Notes: a model not told the origin generated them from the letters alone. A DNA stretch of 64,000 nt from Lentisphaerota bacterium (GCA_018676675.1 JABHEG010000134.1:1-64000), one strand, 5' to 3'. Shown: positions 9,494-19,420, counted from the stretch's first letter. Program-made: numbers and translations.

Positions 9494-10414
9494 CTACTCA
9501 CCCCCAGGCCAATCCCAAGTCGTCAAATCACTGCTCCAGGCGATGCCGATGTGGCAGTTGGTGCAGATGTTCCACGTGGTCTTCTCCCTACCGGGTCCGC
9601 TGCCATGGAAGAGCATCACGTAAGCGCCGAACTCGGGGACACGCCGCAGATCCAGGACAAAGCCGGCGGTCAGGCGCGTTTCCGCCCAAGGCCAGTCGTG
9701 CTGCCCCAACGTGGTGAATCCGGCATCGCGCCAGTTGACCAAGTCGGCCGAGCGCATCGTCCCGATACCGTTCTCGGGCGAGTGGAACATGACATACTCG
9801 TCGTCCTCGATCAGCACGCAGACGTTCTCGCCGCTGTCGGTTCGGCCGCTGTACGTCCACGCGTTGAGATCGTGGGAACAGGAGTAGCTGGCCCCATTCT
9901 GCTTGTAGAAACACCACCACTTGCCGGATTCGTCCTTGTCTTCGACAAGATAGGGGTCAATCATCCGTCCCATGTCCTCAACGGCAACCCCGACTCCCTT
10001 GACCTTCAGCAGCTCTGGCTCATCCCAGTGGACAAGGTCGGAGCTACGCATCAGAAACAGCCGGGCATTGTTGTTCGCCCAACATAGCGGTCTGTCGATC
10101 GCGTGCCCGGGAATGGGATAAGTCTGGAGGCACATCACCCATTCGTTGCCGACGCGGACCACGCTCCCCGGGCTGCTGTAGTTGAGGTGCTGACCACGAG
10201 GTGTGATCGGCGTCGGCGCCGACCATCTCTGCAGATCCGCTGAACTGGTGTGGATCGTGTACCAGTACAGCTTCGCCTCCTCTTCCGTCCGAACCAACGT
10301 GCTGTAGAAGTGCAGCACGCCCTCATGATAAACAGCTGTGGGATCGCGATAGGCGTGCGTGTCATCACCCGCCAGCACAATGGGCGATGCCAGGCCTTCG
10401 AGCAAGTTGTCCAT
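9494..10414 (-). CDS. GH43/GH32-superfamily five-bladed propeller glycosidase-like protein
   Basis: A 306-residue protein with the repeated 'SxDLxxW' blade motifs (SSADLQRW, SSDLVHWDEP, SADLVNW, SSDLTTWDW) of five-bladed beta-propeller glycosidases. YRDPTAV near the N-terminus and MIDPYLV in the middle are candidate acidic active-site loops. The start at 10414 places the YRDP loop at residues 22-25 as in relatives and has GAGGG upstream; the frame to 10612 is low-complexity. No signal peptide. It differs from the GH117-like proteins of the window because it lacks the HDP and NSGHE motifs. It may release arabinose- or galactose-like sugars, but the substrate is not known. Confidence 0.7.
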   Translation of the reverse strand: MDNLLEGLASPIVLAGDDTHAYRDPTAVYHEGVLHFYSTLVRTEEEAKLYWYTIHTSSADLQRWSAPTPITPRGQHLNYSSPGSVVRVGNEWVMCLQTYPIPGHAIDRPLCWANNNARLFLMRSSDLVHWDEPELLKVKGVGVAVEDMGRMIDPYLVEDKDESGKWWCFYKQNGASYSCSHDLNAWTYSGRTDSGENVCVLIEDDEYVMFHSPENGIGTMRSADLVNWRDAGFTTLGQHDWPWAETRLTAGFVLDLRRVPEFGAYVMLFHGSGPGREKTTWNICTNCHIGIAWSSDLTTWDWPGGE

Positions 10415-10935
10415 GCTTCTGTACCCTCGTCTGACCTTGATCTGCGACCGGTCCGGACCGGCACTGGGAGGAGCGGCCGGGCGCCTTGTCCGTTCGTCGC
10501 GGCTCTGACGGACAACCATCGCTTCCATCAGTCTCGCATGCGCGTCAAGCCAAGGCGTGACCCGTTCTTCTACAGCGCAATACACCACGACAAACGATGG
10601 TATCACAGCCACCGTCTACGTGGTCGCCCGTCGCGCGAGCAGCGGTCACCGGGGGCGCGAAGGTCAGGTGGGCTTGGTCACCTGGCGTTCGCGACACCAG
10701 TATGTGGGGGGCGGGGGGGGAGCCGCCGGTCCCCCAGCGGGGCCCGGGGCAGAGCCCCGATTCTTCTGCCGCAATGAGTTACGGCTTAGCTTGGCACGCA
10801 TGCGTTCGTCACGGCTCTGACGGACAGCCAAGACCTGTCACCACCGCGCACACGTAAGGCGGCTACTCTACACGAGAGTGCCAAAGCTGTGCCGACTCTG
10901 TCTCGCCGTCATAGCCACCCTCGAACGGCAATCTG
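10415..10935. other. 521-base repeat-containing gap
   Basis: No gene is visible here. It holds the second copy of the GC-rich repeat (10706-10759) and two near-identical 27-base segments at 10492-10518 and 10804-10830 (a GTTCGTC-CGGCTCTGACGGACA core). From about 10909 onward it matches the downstream flank of the duplicated GH117 gene at 28385. It interrupts the otherwise tight minus-strand gene series. Confidence 0.5.
10706..10759. repeat. GC-rich intergenic repeat, copy B
   Basis: The partner of the block at 127-181, with the same order of GGGGGAGCCGC, TCCCCC, GCGGGG and CCGGGGCAG segments. It lies between the GH117-like and GH43-like genes. It can form two successive GC hairpins and may mark the end of the main operon. 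Confidence 0.6.
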
Positions 10936-12141
10936 TCATTCCGTGCCAATCGTGTCTCGGTCCACCTGCTCACGTTGCCTGGCGATCGCGTTCCGCATGC
11001 CGTCGGGCAATCGGCAGACGCGCTGGAAGTACGTCTCTTCGTTGAAGCGCAGGTTATTGCGTTTGAAGAGGTCGCGATCGACATCCCGACTGAGGTCGCA
11101 ATCGAAGCGGGCGAGGACCGACTCGTTCACGCGCCCACCGCCATCGGGATTGATGTGGCAGAGGCCCCAGGTGATGCCGCGTCCGTCGCCGTTGTCGGCG
11201 AAGGCATCCGGAACAAACGGTCCGGGGGCGACCGGGGGAACTTGAGCCAGGGCTTTCATCTCGAAGTTCAGGCCATCCGGTGCGTACTGGATCGTGTTCT
11301 TCTCCGGGCCATCCAGGCTGACCAGGGCCACGATGCCTTCACGGTAGGGCCAGAGACACGTCTCGTGTCCGGAGTTGAGCACCGGATTCAACGGCGATTT
11401 CTCGAACGGGCCGAGCGGGTGGTCCGCGATGGCCACCCCTTGAGCACGGGTCATATGTCCAGGAGCACCTTTGGTCGCGTTCTGGCCTTTGTAGTAGAGC
11501 CAGATCTTGCCGCTGTAAATCAATGGGAAAGGATCGTGGATGCAGGCATCATCCCAGGCGCTGGCCGGGCTTGGCTCAATGACCGGGCGGCCAAGCGGCC
11601 GGAAAGGCCCCACCGGCGAATCCGCTTCGGCCACGGTCACAGGGCAAAAGTCCCCACCCTGAATGACCTCGCTGTAGGCCTGGTAGAACACGTAGTATCT
11701 GCCCTTCCACACCAGAATGTCAGGCGTGCAGTTGGAGCGCCAGCCGAACTCCCCCTTGGCCGGACGCTGCGTGGCGGGACCGATCTCCTCCCAGGCAAGA
11801 CCATCTGCGCTCTTCGCAACCCAGACATCGCCCAGGTCCCAGTCGAACGACGGGAGCGTGTCAGTAGCCTTCTCGGGACCGCGTGGAGGGCCCTCGGTGC
11901 GCCGACAGGTGTAATAGACATAGTACGTACCGTTGACCCGGATCACTTTGGAGGGATCGCGGCGGGACACGTTCGGCTCCCGGGAGAAGCCCTTCAGCGG
12001 CGTGTACTTGAAGTTACTGTAGAACTCGTTGCCCCGATCCTCCTGCGGGTTCCACACATCGTACATACGCTGCATGGCGGCGCTGAGGGGACGGTCGGTC
12101 GGCTTCTCAAGCGGCATGCGAGATGGGAATGGTGTGCTCAT
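10936..12141 (-). CDS. GH117-like alpha-1,3-(3,6-anhydro)-L-galactosidase, copy 1
   Basis: A 401-residue five-bladed propeller enzyme. GH117 motifs are RRDPS (catalytic-type Asp62), IHDP (Asp203) and NSGHE (His259-Glu260). Known GH117 enzymes remove 3,6-anhydro-L-galactose from neoagaro-oligosaccharides and use the His of such a GHE motif as general acid. Spacing between the last two acids (57) is almost that of characterised members. The start at 12141 has GGAG six bases upstream. No signal peptide. It is nearly the same as the gene at 28412 along almost its full length and beyond its stop, so it arose by recent duplication. It lies ten bases after the preceding glycosidase gene. Confidence 0.8.
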   Translation of the reverse strand: MSTPFPSRMPLEKPTDRPLSAAMQRMYDVWNPQEDRGNEFYSNFKYTPLKGFSREPNVSRRDPSKVIRVNGTYYVYYTCRRTEGPPRGPEKATDTLPSFDWDLGDVWVAKSADGLAWEEIGPATQRPAKGEFGWRSNCTPDILVWKGRYYVFYQAYSEVIQGGDFCPVTVAEADSPVGPFRPLGRPVIEPSPASAWDDACIHDPFPLIYSGKIWLYYKGQNATKGAPGHMTRAQGVAIADHPLGPFEKSPLNPVLNSGHETCLWPYREGIVALVSLDGPEKNTIQYAPDGLNFEMKALAQVPPVAPGPFVPDAFADNGDGRGITWGLCHINPDGGGRVNESVLARFDCDLSRDVDRDLFKRNNLRFNEETYFQRVCRLPDGMRNAIARQREQVDRDTIGTE

Positions 12142-12151
12142 GGGTGTCTCC

Positions 12152-13972
12152 TCAATTGGCATCGCCGGGCGCGCCTTCGGTGTCGAGTCTCAGCACGGCC
12201 CACAGATCGAGCTTTGGGATCGTGATCCTTACCTGGTCCCCATCCCGGACGGCCCTGCACGCAATCGCTTCCCGTCCTGGCGCCAGCAGCGTTGCAGCAG
12301 TAACGGGCGACGGCAGCAGCGATGCTGAAAGGCTGACCGTAAAGTCCTGCTGCGGCTGCATGGAGTCGCTGCCAGGCATGTAGTTGCCGTTCAATAAGTG
12401 ACAGACGAAGGGCCAGCTCGCATTCTCCTGCCTGGCACGAGGCAGCACGGTCACGTTGGCAGCCCCGGTGACGGTGACCTGCCGCGGCAGCAGGTCGAAC
12501 AGACGATCCTCGTCCGGCCATTCGACGGTCCGTTCGCTTGCCACCCGCAACACGGTGAGTTGCTTCGTTCCGACGATGGGGGGAGGCGCCACAACCAGTA
12601 CCTTCAGATCCGCCAGGTCTTGCTCGCGCAGATCGACGGGCATCCAGTCGTCCCCGGCAATGACAAAACGGAAAGGGATGTTCTGTTTCGTCAGTTCGTA
12701 GCAAACGTCCTGCGCCTGTCGCCGCCAACGGCGGAAGGCAGTGTTGCTGTAGAGTACACCCACCTGGGCGACGGGTTCATAGCGGTCGAACAGCTCCGCG
12801 TACTTGCGGACGAACCGATAGAGGTCGTCGCAGTCGCCTGGTTTGCTCTCGTACCGCGCCTTGTCGCCTTCACCGCACCACATGCTGTGAGGGACCATGA
12901 ACTGGTGGCCGTACGCATAGGCTTGGGCAATCCAGGTGCGGACCAAGCCGGGCAGGGCGTTGTCGCGGACGAACGTGAAGTCCCACTGAGGGACCCCTGT
13001 GGCCAGCACGCGTGTGTTGAGGGCATCGGCGAGTTTGTATCTGAAGATCGGTTCCCGCGGGATCGCCCGTTTCTTCGCGTAGAACATTGCCTCGATGGTG
13101 TAGTGGTCAGCTACCGGGAACGCCCACCAGTCCCGTGGCTGCCGAAGGAGGGTGCTGGTGCCGATGGGTAGACGACGGCCGGCGATCTCCTCGGCGCGGC
13201 GTCGGAAAGCGTCGATGAAGCCGCGCGCAGCAAGGTGCTGGAACGTCAGGTATTCCTGCGCCAACGGCAGCGTCGCCGGCCAACGGGTGACCTGTTTGCC
13301 GAACTCCTTGTCCGTCACACCACGCCCCCGGAGAAACGCACCGTAGTCGAATGTCGCCATGTCGTCGATGCCGTGCTTGGCTAACGCTTCACTCGGGACT
13401 TCCGTCCGGAGGTACGCCCGGAACGCCTCGACGCACGACCTGCAGAAACAACCGCCGCGCCAGAACGTTCTCGATGTCACCTGGATTGCGTCGAGCAGCA
13501 GCATGTCCGGCTCGGACGACAGCGCCTCGCGGGCTTGCTGCACCAGATACTCGCGATACGTCGGGGAATTCGTGCAGCATTGGTAGGCAGGATGCCCTTT
13601 GTGGGTCGCCGCCCAGAACTTGTAAGTGAGGACGTTGCCTTCGAGCGACCGGCACGCGGCCTCCTCGGGGTTGGGCGCGAAATCGATCCAGCGTCTCCAG
13701 GCCCCGTCCAACTCCACACGCGCCTGGAACCGGGCGCCGACGCTATGGGCCACGTCGCGCCTGCGACGCCATTCCGTGGTCAACTCCGCGCCATCGACGT
13801 TCCACGGGCGAAACCCCCAGGCGACGACGGTAGCGCCGTATCGCCGGTACGCCTCAGCCGGCGCGATGTAAGGGAAGATGACGTCTGAGCGCTTCAGGTG
13901 TTCCGGCGTCTGGCCATGGGTCAGGACCGGCAACAGAAACGCCAGCAGAGCTGTCACCGTTCGCTTCGCCAT
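12152..13972 (-). CDS. Secreted beta-galactosidase-like (clan GH-A/GHL-type) glycosidase
   Basis: A 606-residue protein starting with a signal peptide (MAKRTVTALLAFLLPVLTHG), chosen over the longer frame to 14380 because GGGAGC lies upstream and the leader is convincing. Residues about 25-380 look like a TIM barrel with a LLLDAIQVTSRTFW strand and a CFCRSC cysteine pair seen in hypothetical glycosyl hydrolase families. Residues about 400-480 (VGVLYSNTAFRRW...) resemble the beta-galactosidase trimerisation/amidotransferase-like domain. It is probably an exported exo-glycosidase; substrate unknown. It begins four bases after the sulfatase stop and ends ten bases before the GH117 start. Confidence 0.7.
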   Translation of the reverse strand: MAKRTVTALLAFLLPVLTHGQTPEHLKRSDVIFPYIAPAEAYRRYGATVVAWGFRPWNVDGAELTTEWRRRRDVAHSVGARFQARVELDGAWRRWIDFAPNPEEAACRSLEGNVLTYKFWAATHKGHPAYQCCTNSPTYREYLVQQAREALSSEPDMLLLDAIQVTSRTFWRGGCFCRSCVEAFRAYLRTEVPSEALAKHGIDDMATFDYGAFLRGRGVTDKEFGKQVTRWPATLPLAQEYLTFQHLAARGFIDAFRRRAEEIAGRRLPIGTSTLLRQPRDWWAFPVADHYTIEAMFYAKKRAIPREPIFRYKLADALNTRVLATGVPQWDFTFVRDNALPGLVRTWIAQAYAYGHQFMVPHSMWCGEGDKARYESKPGDCDDLYRFVRKYAELFDRYEPVAQVGVLYSNTAFRRWRRQAQDVCYELTKQNIPFRFVIAGDDWMPVDLREQDLADLKVLVVAPPPIVGTKQLTVLRVASERTVEWPDEDRLFDLLPRQVTVTGAANVTVLPRARQENASWPFVCHLLNGNYMPGSDSMQPQQDFTVSLSASLLPSPVTAATLLAPGREAIACRAVRDGDQVRITIPKLDLWAVLRLDTEGAPGDAN

Positions 13973-13976
13973 CGTT

Positions 13977-15719
13977 TCAGCTCCCAATTCTGCTGACGTA
14001 GACGTAATAGGCGCCACGGACAACGCCTTCTTCGTCGGTGAAAACTGTCTCGAGTCGGGTGCGTCCCACAGGGAGCTGCACGCGAAATGAGACCGCTGCA
14101 TCGGTCTCGTGCACCGGGCAGCATTGCACAGTGCCTCCGACGCTAATCCGGGCCTCCACAATCGACAAGGCTTCCCCGGGCACGAAGTCATCCACGAAAG
14201 GCACACCGCTGCGAGGAGGTATGGCTGACCTAATCGGCGTATCCGCCTCTTCCGGCCAGCGAGACAGGCGGAGCTCATACTCGTCCGCGGTGACGACCTC
14301 GAGGGGCCAGTAGCCGTTGTCCACCAGGCCCGGGCGCACGTGCCATTGGTTGTACAGCCCTTCTTTCCCGTGCCAGGCATGGCAGGTGATTTTCACCGGA
14401 TTCTGCTCACCGCCAATATAGATTGGGGAAATGTCACCGAAACGCTCAGAGATCGAAGCCCACCAGCCCTCGTACTCGGCCATCAATCGCTCAACAGTCT
14501 CGGGATGTTCCGCGGACAGGTCCCGTGCTTGACCGGGATCATGGCGGATATCGAAGAGCTGGCGACTCTTCCCGCCCCATTGCGCGGTCTGAGCAAGCCG
14601 CCAGTCCGAGGTCATGACCTGGAAGTCCTTGTATTTGACCGGAGTGTCACGCTGCTGGTTGTGGACGCACAGAACGCGCTCTTCCTCATGGTCCTGCCGC
14701 TCACCACGCAGGATGGTGGCGATGCTGCGCCCGTCGAGCCGTACATCGGGCCTGCGGAGACCGCAGAGCTCAGCGAGGGTGGGGAGAAGGTCGATCTGGG
14801 CGCTCAAGCAATCGACATCACGACCATCGGTGAGATCCCCGGCCGGCCAGTGAATGAAGCAGGAGTTGCGATGCCCGCCCTCGAACGCCCAGCACTTTTT
14901 GCCGCGCAGGCCGGCGTTGTAGCCATTCGTCACAAAACCGTCACGATCGAGGCCACACCCGCAAGCCGTCCCGTTGTCCCCCATGAATACGAGGATCGTG
15001 TTGTCCCTCAGGCCGGCGGCAGACAGATGGTCCCGCAGGCGGCCGATATTCTCGTCAATGCAGGTGATCATGCCGTAGAACCGGGCGCGCTCTTCCGGGA
15101 CGCCCATCGCGACGTAGGGATCACTGTAACTCCCGTAGACATTGAAGGGACTATGCGGGGCGTTGGTCGGGATGTAGCAGAAGAACGGGCCGTCACGATG
15201 CCGGTCGATGAACGCGATGGCTTCGTCGAACCAGACGTCGGTGCAATAGCGGTCGTCGAATCGCTCCGGCACGCCGTTGCGCAGATACGTCGCGCTGAAG
15301 TAGTCGTTGTCCCAATAGTCCGGGATCTCACCGACGACCCCGCCGCCGAAGCTGAGCGTTTCCTGGAATCCACGATCATGGGGACGATACGGCCACGAGT
15401 CCCCCAAGTGCCATTTGCCGAACAGACCTGTCGCGTAGCCGGATGTCCGGAAAACGTCGCCTATCGTCGTCTCGTCCGGACTCATGATGTAGCGGCCGGT
15501 CAGGGTGCTCCAGACGCCGGTTCGGGCCGAGTAGCGGCCGGTCATCAGGCCAGCTCGCGTCGGGGCGCACATGGGATCGACGTGGAAGTCTGTCAAGCGA
15601 ACCGACTCTGCCTGCAACGCATCCAGATGCGGGGTCCGCAGCCAGGGGTTCCCATGGCAGCCCACATCACCGTATCCCTGATCATCGGTCAGGATGATGA
15701 TCACATTGGGCTGTGTCAT
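13977..15719 (-). CDS. Cys-type sulfatase
   Basis: A 580-residue sulfatase with PNVIIILTDDQG (metal-binding Asp pair) at the N-terminus, formylglycine motif C51-A-P-T-R55, GLMTGRYSARTG, GKWHLG and MGDNG. The C-terminal 100 residues form an additional beta-rich part ending TRLETVFTDEEG. No signal peptide, so a cytoplasmic or unconventional location is likely. The family hydrolyses sulfate esters on sugars after Cys-to-formylglycine conversion. The start overlaps the GH86-like stop as ATGA and follows GGAGG, so the two are translated together. The pairing argues that it desulfates products of the GH86-like enzyme. Confidence 0.9.
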   Translation of the reverse strand: MTQPNVIIILTDDQGYGDVGCHGNPWLRTPHLDALQAESVRLTDFHVDPMCAPTRAGLMTGRYSARTGVWSTLTGRYIMSPDETTIGDVFRTSGYATGLFGKWHLGDSWPYRPHDRGFQETLSFGGGVVGEIPDYWDNDYFSATYLRNGVPERFDDRYCTDVWFDEAIAFIDRHRDGPFFCYIPTNAPHSPFNVYGSYSDPYVAMGVPEERARFYGMITCIDENIGRLRDHLSAAGLRDNTILVFMGDNGTACGCGLDRDGFVTNGYNAGLRGKKCWAFEGGHRNSCFIHWPAGDLTDGRDVDCLSAQIDLLPTLAELCGLRRPDVRLDGRSIATILRGERQDHEEERVLCVHNQQRDTPVKYKDFQVMTSDWRLAQTAQWGGKSRQLFDIRHDPGQARDLSAEHPETVERLMAEYEGWWASISERFGDISPIYIGGEQNPVKITCHAWHGKEGLYNQWHVRPGLVDNGYWPLEVVTADEYELRLSRWPEEADTPIRSAIPPRSGVPFVDDFVPGEALSIVEARISVGGTVQCCPVHETDAAVSFRVQLPVGRTRLETVFTDEEGVVRGAYYVYVSRIGS

Positions 15720-18088
15720 TCCCGTCCCTCCATCGCAGGCGTCGTGTACGCGTTGATCAAGGCAACGGTGGTGACGTAGCCACGCTCCTCCGGCACACTG
15801 ACCGAGACCGTATTGGTCCGCTGAACAAGCTCAGGAGGAACACTGACCGTCACATAGCCCCAGTAGTTTCCGGGCTTCGTCTGTGGCGTAATGACCATAC
15901 GACGCCGGATTATCCTGTCATTGAAGACGACGGTCATCTTGCGGCTGAATCCACCATCTCTCGAAACACAGATGCGGAGGTCCGCCTGGGCGATATCCCC
16001 CGCAGGGCACTTCACCGAGAACACGACAGGTTGGCCGGTCGGCTGCAGGACCTTGTCTCCGTAGAACGTGCGTTCGTCGAGGGTCGCCGTGGCCGGAGAA
16101 GGCCGGTCAAGGCGTATCTTGATGAGCGAGGTCTCCTCGACGGCGACGGGAAAAGCACTAAGCTCAGCATGCTCAACGGTTTCGAAATGCACCTTTCCGC
16201 CGTCGAAATAGAGCCGCAGTTGCTCGACGCGAACAGGTTTGGCTGAGCCGGCCATCAGGGAGAGGTCGGCGTGGATGCGGTAGGGGTTGAGGTTGTTGAT
16301 CGCCACCCAGATTGTGTTGCCGTCGATCACTGAGTGCAGATGGACGTTGGTGTCCCGGGTCACCACGAGGCTGGGCAGCCGGTCTCCGCGGTAGTCGGTC
16401 CAGAGATCCAGGAAGTACCCGACCTTTGGGTCCATGGTCAGTTTGCCGTCCTCGCCCTTGTTGAAGAGCGAGTGACTGTGCTTGTCCCACCACACGTAAG
16501 GAATCAGCCAAAGGCTGACCAAGTCGAGTTTGTCGGCCTGGTTCATGTAGCGCACGAGGTAGCTGCTCATGTTCTTGGTGTTCAGCCAGATCCCCATTTC
16601 CGAATTACGGTCCGCCAGCGTACCTGTTTCGGTGACCAACATGGGTTTCACGTTGCCGGTCAGTTCCATGTGATTGCGCAACAAGTCGAGGCATCCTTCC
16701 AGCCGCCCCATGAGGTAGCCGCCGGAGAACGCGTCGCCTTCGGAGAGGATGAGCTGCTTGCCCTCGTAGAAATGGTGTGAGTAGAAATCGAGGTACGCCC
16801 TGGTCTCATCCATGAAGCGCAACTGCTTACGGCCTAGGCCAAAGTCACCGTGATGCAGGGCCATCCAGGCGCTGGTTGGGCCACCGACGAGGACCTCGGG
16901 ATGGTCGCCGTGAATGGTGTCGGCCATGATGTTGTGAAACCTGGCCAACTCCCCCCAGCTGTCGACACCTTCCTCCGCGTGCAGGACCCATTCATCAGTG
17001 ATTGTCGACTCGTTCTTGACCTCCCACCAGTGATCCGCGTTGCCTCGAGTGGCTTTCTGCCAACCGATAGCCGCGGAAGCAAGCTTGGCCGCCTCGTGGA
17101 AGTCCGCGGGGGTGCCGCGGTGGTTCTTGACGCGAGTTCCTTTGAGGGCCATGAACGGCGGCCAATTGTCGAAGCAATTTGCCTGTCTGAAGTCGCGCGG
17201 AAACGCGGCTTCACGCATGGTCTTGGCGTCCGCATCCAGAGTGAGTCCCGCCATGGCCGTGTAGTCCGGCTTGCCTGGCTTTAGGGCATCTTCCTTCAGT
17301 TTGAGCCCGCCGATGCCCCACCTGGTGAGTCCGTCCAGCTTCCATATGCCTCGCCCCGGAAGAAACCCCTTCCCAGCGCAGTAAGTAGCAGCAACAATCC
17401 CGTCCGGATGAGTCCCATCGTGCGATGGAATGCGCCAGAATTTCTCTCGTTCGAGGCGGACGCTCCCGGCAATCGCACGGCGGCGGGTGGCATCCACGGT
17501 GATCTTGACCCGTTTGATCGGCTTGTCTTTGCCGAGGGTGGACCAGGGGTTGTCATCGAACTTGGCGGAGACGCCGTGGTTGCTGCGCAGGACAACACGA
17601 TCGATCCTCCCCCGTCCTTTGACGACGATTGTGTAGCCTTCATAGGTGTCATCCGTTGGACGCATGCGGTTGGAATGCCCCGCGAGCATCATGTCCTTGT
17701 CCCGCCAAAAGCCGTACTCATGGTTGCCGGTGGGTGTCTCGAAGTGTATGGCTTGTCCCGGCTTCCCCAACCCACTGCCATAGAACCGCAGGTCATTGAA
17801 CAGCTTCCAGACACGCACCATGTCCGGCGGCACGGGAATGCGCATCTCACCATTGACCTCTCCGAGGTCCTCAGCCCAGGCCACCGTGTGGATCCGTGGA
17901 ATCATCTCGTTGACCTGGTCTTTGACCTCGCATGGGTAACGTTTGGCGACCTCGCCAAAGAGAGACTCCAAGCGCGCCTTCTCCATGAGGGCAACCGGGG
18001 GCAGTTGGGTCACTGAAGGCACAGGCTCGTGCTGGCAGGAGACCATGCCGATCAGTACAGCGAACAAAGGGATCATACGTCGAATCAT
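15716..18088 (-). CDS. GH86-like beta-agarase/beta-porphyranase, putative lipoprotein
   Basis: A 790-residue protein with a lipoprotein leader (Cys18 after IGMVS). A clan GH-A barrel (about 300-560) has the acid/base motif WEVKNE (Glu360) and nucleophile motif LVTETG (Glu487). The 127-residue spacing equals that I recall for the porphyranase BpGH86A (Glu152/Glu279). The N-terminal 200 residues are beta-rich, and about 560-790 gives two beta-sandwich-like domains as in GH86 porphyranases. It probably cleaves beta-1,4 linkages of agar or porphyran at the cell surface. Start 18088 follows AGGAAAA. The family call rests on motifs, not on a search. Confidence 0.65.
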   Translation of the reverse strand: MIRRMIPLFAVLIGMVSCQHEPVPSVTQLPPVALMEKARLESLFGEVAKRYPCEVKDQVNEMIPRIHTVAWAEDLGEVNGEMRIPVPPDMVRVWKLFNDLRFYGSGLGKPGQAIHFETPTGNHEYGFWRDKDMMLAGHSNRMRPTDDTYEGYTIVVKGRGRIDRVVLRSNHGVSAKFDDNPWSTLGKDKPIKRVKITVDATRRRAIAGSVRLEREKFWRIPSHDGTHPDGIVAATYCAGKGFLPGRGIWKLDGLTRWGIGGLKLKEDALKPGKPDYTAMAGLTLDADAKTMREAAFPRDFRQANCFDNWPPFMALKGTRVKNHRGTPADFHEAAKLASAAIGWQKATRGNADHWWEVKNESTITDEWVLHAEEGVDSWGELARFHNIMADTIHGDHPEVLVGGPTSAWMALHHGDFGLGRKQLRFMDETRAYLDFYSHHFYEGKQLILSEGDAFSGGYLMGRLEGCLDLLRNHMELTGNVKPMLVTETGTLADRNSEMGIWLNTKNMSSYLVRYMNQADKLDLVSLWLIPYVWWDKHSHSLFNKGEDGKLTMDPKVGYFLDLWTDYRGDRLPSLVVTRDTNVHLHSVIDGNTIWVAINNLNPYRIHADLSLMAGSAKPVRVEQLRLYFDGGKVHFETVEHAELSAFPVAVEETSLIKIRLDRPSPATATLDERTFYGDKVLQPTGQPVVFSVKCPAGDIAQADLRICVSRDGGFSRKMTVVFNDRIIRRRMVITPQTKPGNYWGYVTVSVPPELVQRTNTVSVSVPEERGYVTTVALINAYTTPAMEGRE

Positions 18089-18159
18089 CGTCGTCTTTTC
18101 CTTCTGGGCCGTGGGCATGTCCCCAGCGGCCTCGTGTCGTTGATGATTGTGCAGAGCGC

Positions 18160-19233
18160 TCAGCGGTCCGCGATTCTCCCCATGACACGATTCTTGTGGT
18201 CCTCGTCAATCCAGAAACGCTGGATGAACCCCTCGTTGCGCCGGACAACGTGGCACAACCCCCAGCGGATGCCTTCCAGTGGACCTTCCTCGTGATCCGA
18301 CATGCGGAAAAGCCCGAGGGCTTCCGGAGCACCCTTGATGTGAGCTTCGATCTCAAAGTTGATGCCATCCGGAGCCCACTGCATCGTGTTCCGTTCAGGG
18401 CCATCCGTTGTGAGAAGCGCCGCGATGCCGCCGTTGTGGTGCCACACGCAGACCTCATGGCCGGAGTTGGTCACCGGGTTGTACTCGCTCTTGACGTAAG
18501 GCCCCCTGGGATCCTCGGCTATGGCAACCCCCCATTTGATCTCACGCCCTCCGAACGTCATCTGCTCCCCCATGGTCTCACCCTTGTAGTAGAGGTAGAA
18601 CTTGTCGCGGAAGGACATGAGGCAGGGATCGTGGACCTTGTGATTATCGAAACTGCCCCGCTCCTTGACCACAAAGCGGTTGTCCTCATCTCCGAGCCAC
18701 TCACCATCATCCGTGGGTGACAGGATCGGCTCCGGCAGCTTGTTCCACGGTCCTGCGGGGTCATCGGCAATCGCCATCCCGATCTGGTTCTTGACGCGGC
18801 ACAGGTACGGGGACTTGACCACTTGGTACACGAGGTAGTACTTGCCCCCATGGGCGAAGACCTCCGGTGTGAAGACGCTTCGGTCGTCGTAGGCTCCCGG
18901 CGCCCCGCGACCGACGGCCAAGCCCTGCTCATTCCAGGTCCAGCCGTCTATCGATGTGGCATGCCACACTTCAGAGTAGTCCCAGGGGAAGACCTTGGCA
19001 TCCGGATTGCCGGTCAGGAAGCCTTGGCAGACCCCCGCTGATTTTGAGTACCACACGTGGTAGACGCCGTCAATCTCCAGAACGGCGCTCGGATCACGAC
19101 GAATGACGCCTTCCTCGCATGTCCCCAAGTCTCCACCCACTGTCCTGGTGCGGAAATCGCAGTACCACTCGGGGCCTTTGGTGTAGTTCAGAGCACGCTT
19201 GCCGGCGGCGCTCAGTTTCGGTTCGTTGGTCAT
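18160..19233 (-). CDS. GH117-like alpha-1,3-(3,6-anhydro)-L-galactosidase
   Basis: A 357-residue propeller enzyme with RRDPS (Asp47), VHDP (Asp202) and NSGHE (His259-Glu260). Spacings of 155 and 58 residues match those I recall for the GH117 enzyme Zg4663 (Asp97, Asp252, Glu310), the strongest family evidence in the window. GH117 removes terminal 3,6-anhydro-L-galactose from neoagarobiose-type ends. No signal peptide. The start has AGGAG upstream, inside the restored 3' end of the preceding frameshifted GH117 gene, leaving a one-base gap. It is clearly divergent from the 10936/28412 pair, so the locus holds several GH117 subtypes. Confidence 0.85.
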   Translation of the reverse strand: MTNEPKLSAAGKRALNYTKGPEWYCDFRTRTVGGDLGTCEEGVIRRDPSAVLEIDGVYHVWYSKSAGVCQGFLTGNPDAKVFPWDYSEVWHATSIDGWTWNEQGLAVGRGAPGAYDDRSVFTPEVFAHGGKYYLVYQVVKSPYLCRVKNQIGMAIADDPAGPWNKLPEPILSPTDDGEWLGDEDNRFVVKERGSFDNHKVHDPCLMSFRDKFYLYYKGETMGEQMTFGGREIKWGVAIAEDPRGPYVKSEYNPVTNSGHEVCVWHHNGGIAALLTTDGPERNTMQWAPDGINFEIEAHIKGAPEALGLFRMSDHEEGPLEGIRWGLCHVVRRNEGFIQRFWIDEDHKNRVMGRIADR

Positions 19234-19234
19234 A

Positions 19235-19420
19235 TCATCTGCTCCTCAGTGATGTCAAACTCAGAACCCGAATGATCCCGCGTCGGCGGCGGGCAAGATC
19301 CGCCTTCTCGCCTTGCCCGCACCAAAGCTCAATCACGGGCTCCGGCGGCAGCAGGTCCTTGGAGGCCTCGGGACACACGTCCTGTTCCTCGAGGCGCCGC
19401 CGCTGACGTAACCAGTCCCA
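19235..19420 (-). pseudogene. Out-of-phase 3' end of the GH117-like gene
   Basis: From 19420 the minus strand in another phase reads T-W-D-W-L-R-Q-R-R-R-L-E-E-Q-D and stays open for 59 codons to a TGA at 19235-19237. This sequence looks like the natural charged C-terminus of a GH117 protein, while the current frame ends in an Arg/Pro/Cys-rich tail. The restored stop lies one base before the next ATG. A one-base deletion near 19420-19430 (true or sequencing) would explain it. Confidence 0.65.

Noticed and set aside
12152..14380. Long 742-residue reading of the beta-galactosidase-like gene
   Set aside because: The first 136 residues overlap the sulfatase gene in another frame and look non-coding; a signal peptide and ribosome-binding site support the start at 13972.
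14340..15779. Long plus-strand frames opposite the sulfatase and other large genes
   Set aside because: They are antisense shadows caused by high GC; the minus-strand genes carry full conserved motifs.
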